Source of the DNA: Achromobacter xylosoxidans
GTDB taxonomy: Bacteria; Pseudomonadota; Gammaproteobacteria; Burkholderiales; Burkholderiaceae_B
Length of the DNA stretch: 64,000 nucleotides
NCBI RefSeq assembly: GCF_001457475.1
Contig: NZ_LN831029.1
Coordinates: 3,410,001 to 3,474,000 of the forward strand
Direction: 5' to 3'
The notes beneath the pieces were generated by a model. It did no database searches. It saw only the letters and a program-made list of their open reading frames with translations, and had not been told where the DNA came from. The position numbers were made by a program, and so were the translations under genes. Shown here in pieces: positions 17,331-26,345 of the stretch. Numbering within the stretch: the stretch's first letter is position 1; every line of letters starts with the position of its first letter.

Positions 17331-18854
17331 ATGTCCAGCCAGGCCTCGATGCTCAAGCCTGTGTTGTGGGAACGCCTGTTCGAACGGGAAAGCGCCCCCA
17401 ACCTCAGCCTGCAGGGCCGTGTGCGGCAGATGCTGGTGTCGGCGATCCTCAGCGGTCACCTGCCGCCGGGCGCGCCGGTGCCGTCCAGCCGCTATCTGGC
17501 GGACCAGTTGCGCATCGCCCGCAACACCGTCGTGTTCGCCTACCAGCAGCTGGTCAGCGAGGGTTACCTGGAATCGCGCGAGCGCAGCGGCCATTTTGTC
17601 CATGACGGCGTGCTGGAAGGACGCGCCGCGCCGCCCGCCGCGCTAGCGGATGCGGCGCCATCCGCCGACCATGTACGCTGGGACGAGCGGCTGCGCTTTC
17701 GCCCCAGCCGCCAGCGCAACATCGTCAAGCCGCGCGACTGGCAGAAACAGCCCTACCCCTTCGTCTACGGCCAGTTCGACCAGGACCTGTTCCCCACCGC
17801 CGAATGGCGCGAATGCTGCATCAAGGCCTTGTCGGTGCTGGATATCCGCAGCTGGGCGCCCGACCTCATCACGCATGACGACAGCGCCCTGATCGAGCAG
17901 ATCCGCACCCAGGTGCTGCCGCGCCGCGGCGTCTGGGCCGATGCCGAGGAAATCGTCATCACCGTCGGCGCCCAGCACGCGCTCTATCTGCTGGCCGACC
18001 TGCTGGTCAACGAGGACACCGTGGTCGGCATGGAAGACCCCGGCTATCCCGACGCGCGCAACATCTTCGCCAGCCATACGCGCCACCTGCTGCCGCTGCC
18101 CGTGGACGACCAGGGCCTGCGCACCGGCACTCACCTGCTGGGCTGCGACTACGTGTTCGTCACGCCCGGCCACCAGTGCCCCACCACCGTGACCCTGTCG
18201 CCCGCGCGGCGCGAGGAACTGCTGACGCTGGCGCGCCAGGCCGACAGCCTGATCATCGAAGACGATTTCGAAAGCGAAAGCCGCTGGGGCGACGGCGCCA
18301 TCCCGGCGCTCAAGAGCCTGGACCGCGACGGCCGCGTGATCTACGTCGGCAGCCTGGCCAAGTCGTTCGCGCCCGGCCTGCGCATCGGCTATATCGTCGC
18401 GCCGCGCGAACTCACCGCCGAGCTGCGTGCGCTGCGCCGCCTGATGCTGCGCCATCCGTCCGCCTACATCCAGCGCGCGTTCTCGCTGTTCATCTCGCTG
18501 GGCCACCACCATTCGCTACTGCGGCGGCAATCGCAGGCCTATCAAAAGCGCGGCGCGGAACTGGCGCAGGCGCTGGCGCGCTCGCTGCCCGACTTCACCG
18601 CCGTGCCCATCACGGGCTCGTCCTCCTGCTGGCTCGAAGGCCCGGCATGGCTGGACGCCACCGAGCTGGCGCAGGCCGCGCTGGCCGAAGGTGTGGTGGT
18701 CGAACCAGGGCAGGTGTTCTTCATGGACGCCAGCGGCGCGCCGCGCAACTTCCTGCGCGTCGGCTTCACCTCGATCCGCGCCGAGCATATCGGCCCGGGC
18801 ATAGAGAAACTGGCCCAGGTGGTGCGCCGTTTCCGTTTGCGGGCGGCGGCTTGA
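17331..18854 (+). CDS. MocR/PdxR-family transcriptional regulator
   Basis: The product has 507 residues, the full MocR length. The GntR winged helix is at residues about 25-95 (LSLQGRVRQMLVSAILSGHLPPGAPVPSSR, then RIARNTVVFAYQQLVSEGYLESRERSGHFV). The aminotransferase fold extends from about 140 to 500, with the PLP lysine in VYVGSLAKSFAPGLRIGY and the PLP-contacting Asp region DSLIIEDDFESE. The ATG at 17331 follows AAGGAGCCGCC; an upstream in-frame start would add 89 unrelated residues. It is divergent from fecI, but the neighbouring genes give no obvious vitamin B6 or amino-acid target, so the regulon is unknown. Confidence 0.93.
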   Translation: MSSQASMLKPVLWERLFERESAPNLSLQGRVRQMLVSAILSGHLPPGAPVPSSRYLADQLRIARNTVVFAYQQLVSEGYLESRERSGHFVHDGVLEGRAAPPAALADAAPSADHVRWDERLRFRPSRQRNIVKPRDWQKQPYPFVYGQFDQDLFPTAEWRECCIKALSVLDIRSWAPDLITHDDSALIEQIRTQVLPRRGVWADAEEIVITVGAQHALYLLADLLVNEDTVVGMEDPGYPDARNIFASHTRHLLPLPVDDQGLRTGTHLLGCDYVFVTPGHQCPTTVTLSPARREELLTLARQADSLIIEDDFESESRWGDGAIPALKSLDRDGRVIYVGSLAKSFAPGLRIGYIVAPRELTAELRALRRLMLRHPSAYIQRAFSLFISLGHHHSLLRRQSQAYQKRGAELAQALARSLPDFTAVPITGSSSCWLEGPAWLDATELAQAALAEGVVVEPGQVFFMDASGAPRNFLRVGFTSIRAEHIGPGIEKLAQVVRRFRLRAAA

Positions 18855-19084
18855 AAAGGCGCTGAGACGGGATCAGTCCCATTTATCGGCTGATTTAACG
18901 CCGGGCTCACCAAACTCGACTTCAATCAGATTTCAGCAAGCGCGCGCAAGCGGGATTCCCTTGGAAATCCTGCTTGCGCGCTTGCTGTATCCCCACGCGC
19001 AGCCCGGCGAACGCCGCCCGCTGCGATTGAAGCAATGCCCAGCCGCCTGAATCCGATGGGCGACCCTTGGGCGCATGTCCCATC
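18855..19084. other. Non-coding gap holding a long imperfect palindrome
   Basis: No gene is supported here. Together with the displaced 5' region at 19085-19250, this forms a 396-bp stretch before the recognisable autotransporter frame. Its main content is the inverted repeat at 18934-18987. Confidence 0.5.
18934..18987. repeat. 54-bp imperfect inverted repeat
   Basis: The left arm begins CAGCAAGCGCGCG and the right arm ends GCGCGCTTGCTG. About 23 pairs form with one 2-nt bulge, two or three mismatches and a tiny loop near CTT. There is no T run on the plus strand. It could be an end-of-operon structure for the MocR gene, or a REP-like element. Confidence 0.65.
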
Positions 19085-19220
19085 ATGAACAAGATTCACA
19101 CGCCCAAGCAGCCCAAGCACAACCCCCAGCGCCCGTTGATCGCGGTATTTCAGATCATGCGGCAGACTCCAGCCCGGCTCGACGACAGCCGGGGCCCGGC
19201 CGCCCCGCCAGGGATCGCCG
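19085..19220 (+). other. Displaced 5' end of the autotransporter gene (ESPR-like N-terminus in another frame)
   Basis: From ATG at 19085 the frame reads MNKIHTPKQPKHNPQRPLIA, then VFQIMRQTPAR. This resembles the extended signal peptide region (MNKI...VAVSE) that begins many large autotransporters. It is one frame away from the signal-peptide core IRKLSTALPLLIAAALPGTA, then RA, encoded from 19221 in the frame of the passenger. In the passenger frame there is no ATG, GTG or TTG between the in-frame stop at 19137 and the TTG at 19251. A one-base insertion (or two-base loss) between about 19140 and 19220 would explain this. Confidence 0.55.
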
Positions 19221-19250
19221 ATCCGCAAGCTATCGACCGCCCTGCCCCTG

Positions 19251-22200
19251 TTGATTGCCGCCGCGCTCCCCGGCACCGCCCGCGCAGGCTACGCCAGCAT
19301 CGAGATTCCCTACCAGACGTATCGGGACTTCGCCGAAAACAAAGGGGCGTTCCGGCCCGGCGCGCTGGGCATTCCGATTTATGACAAGTCCGGCAGTCTG
19401 CGCGGCACCTTGAGCGACGTCATCCCCTTCATTGATTTCTCCAGCGTCAGCGACAACAACGCGATCGGAACGCTGGTCGCGCCGCAATATACCGTTGGCG
19501 TGGCGCACAACGGTCCTCATGACAGCACCCGCCTTGCCGGCGCCACCTACTCCCAGATCCGGAGAGACGTGCACCCGGATTACCATCGGGAACGGGATTG
19601 GACCCAGGAGTGGGATTTCGACGTCACCCGCCTGGGCAAGCTGGTGACCGACGCGGCCCCGATCGCCACGTTTCCGGTGCCGCGCACCTCGACGCCGCTG
19701 CTTTCCCTCGGCGACCCGGACCTCTGGACAGAGGAAGAGAAAAAGAAATTTCCCCTGTTCTATCGAGTCGGGATGGGTATCCAGTTCGTCGGCGACCATC
19801 CCGAACACGGCCACAATCCCATGACGGGCGCGCTCGAACCCGGCCTGCACGAGCTCGGCTACGCCTACAAATGGGCGACGGGCGGCATCGTCACGCCGAC
19901 CTGGTCGAACGAGACGTTCGTCATAGCGCGGGGGGACAACGGCCTGCTGCCCTCATTCGTGCAGCACGGCGATAGCGGTTCGCCCCTGTTTGCCTGGGAT
20001 GCGGAACACCGGCGCTGGGTCCTGGCCGGCGTGGCGGCGGATCTCGAAATCCCCCCCGGCGAGGCCGGCTACGTCTATTGGTCGCACCTGCCCGCGGACT
20101 TTCTCGACAGCGTTTTCGACAAGGATAACGACCCCGAAGTGGTTTTCACTGAAGGCAACGGCCCCTTGCGATGGGCATTCGACAGCGCACAGGGCGCCGG
20201 CCACCTGACGCAGCAGGGCCGCCAGTTCGTGATGCATGGCTACAAGAAGACGCCAGGCCTGGCCTATGCGGGCGGCAATGGCGCGCTCGACTTCGCCGGT
20301 CTTGACGCGGGCAGGAACTTGTCCTTGCGCAGCGAAGGCGGCAAGGGCGTGGGCCAGATCACCTTGCAGGACTCCGTCAACCAGGGCGCCGGTTCGCTGA
20401 CCTTCCACGACAGCTACGTCGTTTCCCCCGAAACCGACCAGACCTGGATGGGCGGCGGCATCGACGTCAGGGAAGGCGCCACCGTGGTCTGGCGCGTCAA
20501 CGGCGTGGCCGGGGACAACCTGCACAAGATCGGCCCCGGCGCCCTGACCATCGAAGGAAAGGGCGTCAATCCGGGCGGCCTGAAGGTGGGCGACGGCCAG
20601 GTGATTCTGTCGCAGCGACCCGACGACGATGGCCACGTCCAGGCGTTCGACGGCATCACCCTGTCCAGCGGCCGCGCCGAAGTCGTGCTTGGCGACGGCA
20701 GGCAGGTCGATCCCGACCATATCAAATGGGGCGCGCGCGGCGGGGTGTTGAACCTCAATGGCAATGACATCACGTTCAATCGGCTGCATGCCAACGCAAA
20801 AGACCATGGCGCCGCCATCACCAATACCGCGACGAAAACGGCGGCCATGACGATCAATCTCACGCCCGTGCCGCCGCCAACGGTAAGCGATTACATACGG
20901 ATGCCGGTCAGAGCGGGCACCGGGCAACGGGGCGACCTTTACAAACAGGGGCTCAGCTATTTCGTCCTGAAGCAGGACAGCTTTGGCGCCGTCCCGACCT
21001 ACGGCTCCCAGGCGAGCGACGACTACTGGGAATACGCGGGGCCATCCTTCGCCGTTGCGCTGGAAAAGGCGAACGAGCGCAAGCGGGAATACTTCCCCGG
21101 GCAGACCGAATTCATCTTCTCGGGAATCGTGCGGGGCAATATCGACGTCGGCGTCGCCAGCCCGTCGAAAACGGTTTTCATCGCCGATGGCGGCATGGAC
21201 CTCGGCGAGAACACATTCACCCAGCGGCAAGGCGAACTGGTGTTGCAGGGACACCCGGTGATCCATGCGATCAACACCCCCGACGAGGCACGGAAACTGC
21301 TAGACCTGGGCGACGATTCCGTCAGGACGCAATCGGTGTCGTTCGACCAGCCGGATTGGGAATCGCGCAAATTCGCCATCAAGAAGCTCGCACTGTCGGA
21401 CACTACCTTCCGCTTGTCACGCAACGCCACGTTGCTGGGCGACATCGTTGCAGAACGCGCAAAGGTGGTCCTGGGCAGCCCGCTGCTGTACCTGAACAGG
21501 AACGATGGCGGAGAATTGCCCCAGGAACCGGTCAAGGGCACCTCCATCGCCAACACGGACGCCGACAAGAGCCGCTATCAGGGAACGGTGGCCTTGAGCG
21601 ATCATTCCACGCTGGACATCCATGAAATATTTGCAGGCGCCGTTGACGCGCGCGACAGCGCCATCAACGTTTTTTCCGATCAGGCGGCGCTGACGGGCTA
21701 CAGCCGCTTCACCGCCAGCGCATTGACGCTGCACGCCGGCGCGCATTTGCGCGGGACTGCCGGCTGGTATGGAGACAGCGCCATCACGGTGGCCGACGGC
21801 GCGGCACTCACACTCTCCGGCAACACCACGAGCCTGTCCACGACAGAGATTCACCCGGCCCATTACTTCACCAATGGCATCAATCTGGGCGGCGCCAATG
21901 CCAGCGTGCACATGGCGCCGGGCAGTCATTCATTCAGCGATGTTTCCGGCCTGGCGGCAAGCGTCATCACTTTGGGCAACGCGGGTGCAACCGCCTCGCC
22001 GCAAACCGTGTACGCCGGAGCCGTGACCGCTGCCCAGGCCGGGATGCAGATCCATCACGATTCCCGCTGGATCATCACGGGCGATTCAACGCTGAACTCG
22101 CTACGGGCCAACAATGCGATCCTGGGTTTCGACGACAAGAACGCGACGCGCCAAACGTTCCTGACACAGGCAGGTTCCGGTTCCATGCCGCCACTGGCTC

Positions 22201-24368
22201 CGCCCCAGGCCGGGTCGCCAAAAATCGCCTATGCCCTGGCGGCCGACACCGTTACCGCATCGGACAGCGTGTTTGCCTTTCGCGTCGACCCATACAGCGG
22301 CGAGCATGACCGGTTGACGGTCGCCACCCGGTTGGAAGGCAGCGGCAACCGCTTGCGTATCGCGGATTTCGGCCTCCCTCAAACCACCGCTTCCGTGCAG
22401 GCCAGGGAAAGCCTGCTGCTCAGCGCCCCTTCCTCCACCCCGGCAAACCTGTTCACGTTGGATCAGGCCTTCGCAAGCAGCCACGACGACGCCACACCGG
22501 CGCAAGGCGATCCCTGGTTGGGCGGCCTTGCGGTAAGCCGGGACGCGGACCGGCGGCAATGGTGGCTGCTCAGCATGCGCGGCGATGCGCCCTGGCGCGT
22601 GACGCAAGATCGCCAGTTTGACTTGCTGCATCTGCCAACGGCGGGACGCGTGGAGTTGTCTCGGCCCGAAGCGGACTGGACGCCGCACACGCTGAAAACC
22701 GACACCATGATCGCCAGCGGCGTGCATTTCGCCCTGAACGCGCGACCTCAAAGCGGGGAAAGCGACAGCATCCTTATCACCACCCTGGCCCAGGGCGACG
22801 ACAATAGTCTGGACCTCTCGCTCCTGTTGCACGAGCCCGTGGCGCTGGACAGTGCCGGCGCCCTGCTGTTGGCGACCGCGCCTTTGCCCACGGCGGACAG
22901 CTATTTCAAGCCCGGCTCCATCACGCAAGGGCTGACCGTCTACTCCCCCAACCTGGAAATCGTCAGCACCGGCACGCAGAAAAAATGGCAATTGACGTAC
23001 AAGAAGCTTCCAGAAGCGTTGCCGCCCGGCGAGGCGCCCGCGCCCGATGGCGCGCCGGCGCCGCCATCGCCGGGTGATGCCGGCGCCGACGGCAAGCCTC
23101 ATCCCCCGCTGGATTCCGGATCGACGGATACCCCGGATGCCGGCCATGACAGCGGCTCGTCAGACCAACCCGGCAACGCCACGGACACCGGGCCGACCGA
23201 CAATGCCGCGCCTCCCGCTGACACGGGTTCACCGACCCTGTCGCTCCCCCCCTCCGAGACGGCGCCTGCCCCTGCCCCCGCGCCGGCCGCGCCACCGGAC
23301 ACCGGTGCTCCTGCGCACGGCGCTGACGGCCTTTCGCCATTCACGCCATTCTCATTGAGACTGTCCGACCTGGACGCCCTGCAGTCGCGCAAGGGAATCA
23401 TCGACCGGCTGGCGCAGTCCGGGATCGCCGCGGACGACGACACCGTCAACCACATTGCCGCGGTGCGGAACCAGATCGTCCGCACCAGCGCGCTCGCCAG
23501 CCTGCCGCGCGTGGCCTTCGTGCTCGAAACCAACCAGCTCAACAAGCGGCTGGGAGATGTGCGCCAGTTGAACGAGGACGCCGGGGTATGGTTCAAGACC
23601 GACCACGGCCAGGCGGACTACGACCAACTACGCCTGAAGCACACCACGCTGCAGTTCGGTCTTGACCGCAAGCTTGGCAGGCAGCTGTACGGCATCATGG
23701 GAAGCCATACCCGAGGCTCCGCGCAGGGGGAAGGCAGTCTTTCGGAAAAGCACACCACGGGCGGCGTCGGCCTCTACTATGCCTGGATCCATGAGGACGG
23801 CCCCTTCATCGACGTGATCGCCAAGTACTTGAGAACCAACCAGACCTACCATCTCCCCGCCAACCTGAACATCGACGCGCAGGGTGTGCGATCCACGTCG
23901 CTGCTGGCCAGCGTGCAGGCGGGATGGCGGCAAAATCTGTTCGATGGCCGCGCATTCATCGAACCGTCGATCGAAGTAGCCACCGGCCACACCAGCGCCT
24001 ACACCTTGCACGGCGATAAAAACAGCATCGATGTCCGGGTCAACGCCAGCACGCCGGTCTATGCCAAGATCGGCGCCGCCGCCGGCTTGAGCCAGCAGTC
24101 GGATGAACAACACGGCTTGGCCCTGTCCGTGGGGCTGTTCAGGCTGCAGAACCTGCGGCGCGGCGGCAGTGTCGATATTCTCAACAACAGTGTGCCCGGG
24201 GACATGTTGAGCACGCCGATGAGCGACGACAGCCGCTATCTGGTCAACCTGTCGCTCAACGCCAGGCTGTCTTCCAACTGGCGGCTGTATAGCCAGGTCG
24301 AAAGCAGCTTCGCCGGAAAGCTCAAGCACGATTACAGCGGACAGGTCGGCGTGCGCTATCAGTTCTGA
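19251..24368 (+). CDS. S6-family (IgA1 protease-like) serine-protease autotransporter
   Basis: From the only canonical in-frame start (TTG 19251) the protein has 1705 residues. The mature N-terminus GYASIEIPYQTYRDFAENKG is classic for S6 proteases. His86 (VGVAHNG), an Asp in DFDVTRLGKLVTD and Ser242 in HGDSGSP form the triad. A long beta-helical passenger follows. A linker rich in Pro, Ala, Gly, Asp and Ser spans about 1253-1363. The C-terminal translocator begins with a helix near LSDLDALQSRKGIIDRL and is a 12-strand barrel ending YSGQVGVRYQF. It is secreted by the type Va route; the protease probably acts on host or surface proteins. The TTG start would truncate the signal peptide, so the true start is doubtful (see 19085-19220). 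If the shift is real in the genome, the gene may be silent. Confidence 0.88.
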   Translation: MIAAALPGTARAGYASIEIPYQTYRDFAENKGAFRPGALGIPIYDKSGSLRGTLSDVIPFIDFSSVSDNNAIGTLVAPQYTVGVAHNGPHDSTRLAGATYSQIRRDVHPDYHRERDWTQEWDFDVTRLGKLVTDAAPIATFPVPRTSTPLLSLGDPDLWTEEEKKKFPLFYRVGMGIQFVGDHPEHGHNPMTGALEPGLHELGYAYKWATGGIVTPTWSNETFVIARGDNGLLPSFVQHGDSGSPLFAWDAEHRRWVLAGVAADLEIPPGEAGYVYWSHLPADFLDSVFDKDNDPEVVFTEGNGPLRWAFDSAQGAGHLTQQGRQFVMHGYKKTPGLAYAGGNGALDFAGLDAGRNLSLRSEGGKGVGQITLQDSVNQGAGSLTFHDSYVVSPETDQTWMGGGIDVREGATVVWRVNGVAGDNLHKIGPGALTIEGKGVNPGGLKVGDGQVILSQRPDDDGHVQAFDGITLSSGRAEVVLGDGRQVDPDHIKWGARGGVLNLNGNDITFNRLHANAKDHGAAITNTATKTAAMTINLTPVPPPTVSDYIRMPVRAGTGQRGDLYKQGLSYFVLKQDSFGAVPTYGSQASDDYWEYAGPSFAVALEKANERKREYFPGQTEFIFSGIVRGNIDVGVASPSKTVFIADGGMDLGENTFTQRQGELVLQGHPVIHAINTPDEARKLLDLGDDSVRTQSVSFDQPDWESRKFAIKKLALSDTTFRLSRNATLLGDIVAERAKVVLGSPLLYLNRNDGGELPQEPVKGTSIANTDADKSRYQGTVALSDHSTLDIHEIFAGAVDARDSAINVFSDQAALTGYSRFTASALTLHAGAHLRGTAGWYGDSAITVADGAALTLSGNTTSLSTTEIHPAHYFTNGINLGGANASVHMAPGSHSFSDVSGLAASVITLGNAGATASPQTVYAGAVTAAQAGMQIHHDSRWIITGDSTLNSLRANNAILGFDDKNATRQTFLTQAGSGSMPPLAPPQAGSPKIAYALAADTVTASDSVFAFRVDPYSGEHDRLTVATRLEGSGNRLRIADFGLPQTTASVQARESLLLSAPSSTPANLFTLDQAFASSHDDATPAQGDPWLGGLAVSRDADRRQWWLLSMRGDAPWRVTQDRQFDLLHLPTAGRVELSRPEADWTPHTLKTDTMIASGVHFALNARPQSGESDSILITTLAQGDDNSLDLSLLLHEPVALDSAGALLLATAPLPTADSYFKPGSITQGLTVYSPNLEIVSTGTQKKWQLTYKKLPEALPPGEAPAPDGAPAPPSPGDAGADGKPHPPLDSGSTDTPDAGHDSGSSDQPGNATDTGPTDNAAPPADTGSPTLSLPPSETAPAPAPAPAAPPDTGAPAHGADGLSPFTPFSLRLSDLDALQSRKGIIDRLAQSGIAADDDTVNHIAAVRNQIVRTSALASLPRVAFVLETNQLNKRLGDVRQLNEDAGVWFKTDHGQADYDQLRLKHTTLQFGLDRKLGRQLYGIMGSHTRGSAQGEGSLSEKHTTGGVGLYYAWIHEDGPFIDVIAKYLRTNQTYHLPANLNIDAQGVRSTSLLASVQAGWRQNLFDGRAFIEPSIEVATGHTSAYTLHGDKNSIDVRVNASTPVYAKIGAAAGLSQQSDEQHGLALSVGLFRLQNLRRGGSVDILNNSVPGDMLSTPMSDDSRYLVNLSLNARLSSNWRLYSQVESSFAGKLKHDYSGQVGVRYQF

Positions 24369-24376
24369 GCGCGGTC

Positions 24377-24420
24377 GCGCCGGGTCGGACTGCGTGATGC
24401 GCGGCATCATGCCGTGGCCA
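24377..24420 (-). pseudogene. Short fragment resembling the nearby FAD oxidase gene
   Basis: On the minus strand this encodes GHGMMPRITQSDPAR. The FAD-dependent oxidase at 26346-27800 has SHDMMPRITQPDPAR, 12 of 15 residues identical. At the DNA level 24377-24420 matches 26564-26607 with an uninterrupted 18-bp identity. Similarity stops on both sides. It looks like a remnant of a duplicated or deleted oxidase gene downstream of the autotransporter. Confidence 0.5.
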
Positions 24421-24534
24421 ATGGCTCCGGCGCGGCCATACGAGACATCGTATGGAAAATAATATTTTTTCATTGGAACTCGCATGGCCGGGTCCAGATA
24501 ATGGCTCCACATAAAAAAACCATACGGAGACATC
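24420..24534 (+). promoter_or_regulatory. Bug-gene leader with a repeated block and a perfect inverted repeat
   Basis: AATGGCTCC followed by CCATACG(G)AGACATC occurs twice, at 24420-24449 and 24500-24534. The second copy supplies the ribosome site of the Bug gene. The first copy extends into a perfect inverted repeat CCATACGA-GACA-TCGTATGG (24436-24455). An AT-rich segment (AATAATATTTTTTC) and GATAAT near 24497 lie between. This is consistent with an operator and promoter; no regulator gene is adjacent. Confidence 0.5.
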
Positions 24535-24537
24535 AAG

Positions 24538-25533
24538 ATGACCAAGCCATGCATGGCGAGGCGCTTGCGGCTGGGCGCCGCCATCGCACTCGCCCTGGGC
24601 TTTTCCCCTGCCTGGGCCCAGGCCCCCTATCCCGCCAAACCCATCACGCTGGTCGTCCCCTTCGCCGCGGGCGGCGGCGCGGACGTCGTGGCCCGCCTGG
24701 TGGCGGCGAAATTGCCGCAGCAGCTGGGCGGCCAATCCGTCATCGTCGACAACAAGCCGGGCGCCTCGGGCAACATCGGCGCGCAGCAGGTGGCGCGCGC
24801 GGCGCCTGACGGCTATACCTTCCTGTTGACCAACAGCACCCTGACGATCAACGCCGCCCTGCAGATGCGCGGCACGCCGGACGTGAAGAAGAGCCTGGCG
24901 CCGATTTCGCTGCTGGTCTCGGCTCCCGTCGCGCTGGGCGTGAACCCGGCCATTCCCGCCAGGACGGTGCCGGAACTGGTCGCCTACATCCAGCAGAACA
25001 AGGACAAGTTGAGCTATTCGTCCTGCGGCAACGGCACGCCCCAGCATTTCGTGGGCGAATCGGTCAAGCAGATGGCGAAGCTGGACATCGTCCACGTGCC
25101 GTACAAGGGTTGCGCGCCCGCCATCAACGACGGGCTGGGCAACCAGGTGCCGGTGCTGTTCAGCACCATTCCCAACCTGGCGCCGCACGCGGACGCCGGC
25201 AAGCTGCGGATGATCGCGGTGGCGTCCAGGCAGCGGGTCTCGTTCCTGCCGAACGTGCCCGCCATCGCCGAGACCGCGCCTTTCGGCGACCTCGACATCT
25301 CCGTCTGGTTCGGCATCCTCGGCCCGCGCGATCTGCCGGCGGACGTGAAAGCGAAGTTCGAGCAGGCCGTTGCCGAGACGATGAAAAACCCCGCGGTGCA
25401 ACAGGAATTCCGCGACCGCTACTACGAGGTGGTCCAGACCGGCCCGGCCGCGATGGCGCGGCAGCTTGACGGCGATCTCGGCCTGTACAGCGCGCTGGCC
25501 AGCAAATCGGGCATCTCGCTGGACCAGCAGTAG
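24538..25533 (+). CDS. Bug-family (TctC) periplasmic solute-binding protein
   Basis: The product has 331 residues. A signal peptide with arginine-rich n-region and cleavage after PAWA (about 28) precedes APYPAKPITLVVPFAAGGGADVVARL, the hallmark start of Bug receptors. Further motifs are QSVIVDNKPGASGNIGAQQVARAAPDGYT, YSSCGNGTPQHFVGE and HVPYKGCAPAINDGL. Bug proteins bind small carboxylates for tripartite or unknown import systems and are hugely expanded in Bordetella and Achromobacter. GGAG lies upstream. A class II aldolase gene follows after 28 bp, suggesting uptake and processing of one substrate. The ligand is unknown. Confidence 0.92.
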   Translation: MTKPCMARRLRLGAAIALALGFSPAWAQAPYPAKPITLVVPFAAGGGADVVARLVAAKLPQQLGGQSVIVDNKPGASGNIGAQQVARAAPDGYTFLLTNSTLTINAALQMRGTPDVKKSLAPISLLVSAPVALGVNPAIPARTVPELVAYIQQNKDKLSYSSCGNGTPQHFVGESVKQMAKLDIVHVPYKGCAPAINDGLGNQVPVLFSTIPNLAPHADAGKLRMIAVASRQRVSFLPNVPAIAETAPFGDLDISVWFGILGPRDLPADVKAKFEQAVAETMKNPAVQQEFRDRYYEVVQTGPAAMARQLDGDLGLYSALASKSGISLDQQ

Positions 25534-25561
25534 CCATCACACAACACAAGGGAAGAATCTC

Positions 25562-26281
25562 GTGAGCACACCCATCCAGCACCAACAGGTCATCGACGAC
25601 CTGGTCACCGCCAACCGCATCCTGGCGCGTTTCGGCGTTCTCGACGGCTTCGGCCATGTCAGCGTCCGCCACCCGGGCAATCCCGCGCACTTCCTGCTGT
25701 CGCGCTCGCTCGCGCCGGAACTGGTGACCGCGCAGGACATCATGGAATTCGACGAATCCTCCGAACCCGCCAACGCGGACGCGCGCAAGCCCTATCTGGA
25801 ACGCTACATCCACGGCGAGATCTACCGCGCGCGCCCCGACGTGCAGGCGATCGTCCACAGCCATTCGCCGTCGGTCATCCCCTATGCCGGATCGAATGTG
25901 CGGCTGCGCCCGATCTACCACATGGCCGGATTCCTTGGCGCCGGCGCGCCGGTGTTCGACATCCGTTGCTGCTTCGGCCACACCGACATGCTCGTCAGGA
26001 ACCGCGACCATGGCCGCGAACTGGCGCAAACGCTGGGGCAGAGCAAGGTCTCGCTGATGCGCGGACATGGTTTCGTCGCGGTCGGCGGCGACATTCCGGT
26101 CGCGGTCTACCGCGCCATCTACACGGAGATGAACGCCGCGCTCCAGCAGAAAGCCATCGGCCTTAACGGCGAGATCACATATCTGTCGGACGAGGAAGCC
26201 GCCATGGCCGACGACATGATGGCGGGCGTCATGAACCGTCCCTGGGAGCTGTGGAAGAAGCAGGTATCCGCGCAGGCGTGA
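25562..26281 (+). CDS. Class II aldolase/adducin-family protein
   Basis: The product has 239 residues from GTG at 25562, preceded by AAGGGAAGAA; an upstream in-frame start lies inside the Bug gene. The fold signature is complete: FGHVSVR near the N-terminus, a Glu in YIHGEIYR, metal-binding His99 and His101 in IVHSHSPSVIPY, and a later His in MRGHGFVAVG. Members are zinc-dependent aldolases, decarboxylases or epimerases acting on sugar acids or hydroxycarboxylates. The coupling to a Bug receptor suggests a carboxylate substrate. The exact reaction cannot be assigned. Confidence 0.88.
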   Translation: MSTPIQHQQVIDDLVTANRILARFGVLDGFGHVSVRHPGNPAHFLLSRSLAPELVTAQDIMEFDESSEPANADARKPYLERYIHGEIYRARPDVQAIVHSHSPSVIPYAGSNVRLRPIYHMAGFLGAGAPVFDIRCCFGHTDMLVRNRDHGRELAQTLGQSKVSLMRGHGFVAVGGDIPVAVYRAIYTEMNAALQQKAIGLNGEITYLSDEEAAMADDMMAGVMNRPWELWKKQVSAQA

Positions 26282-26345
26282 TCGCCCCCTGGCGACGGGC
26301 TCGCCGGCGGCGCGGAGCCCGTGCGCTGGCCCTTCGCCGCCACCG

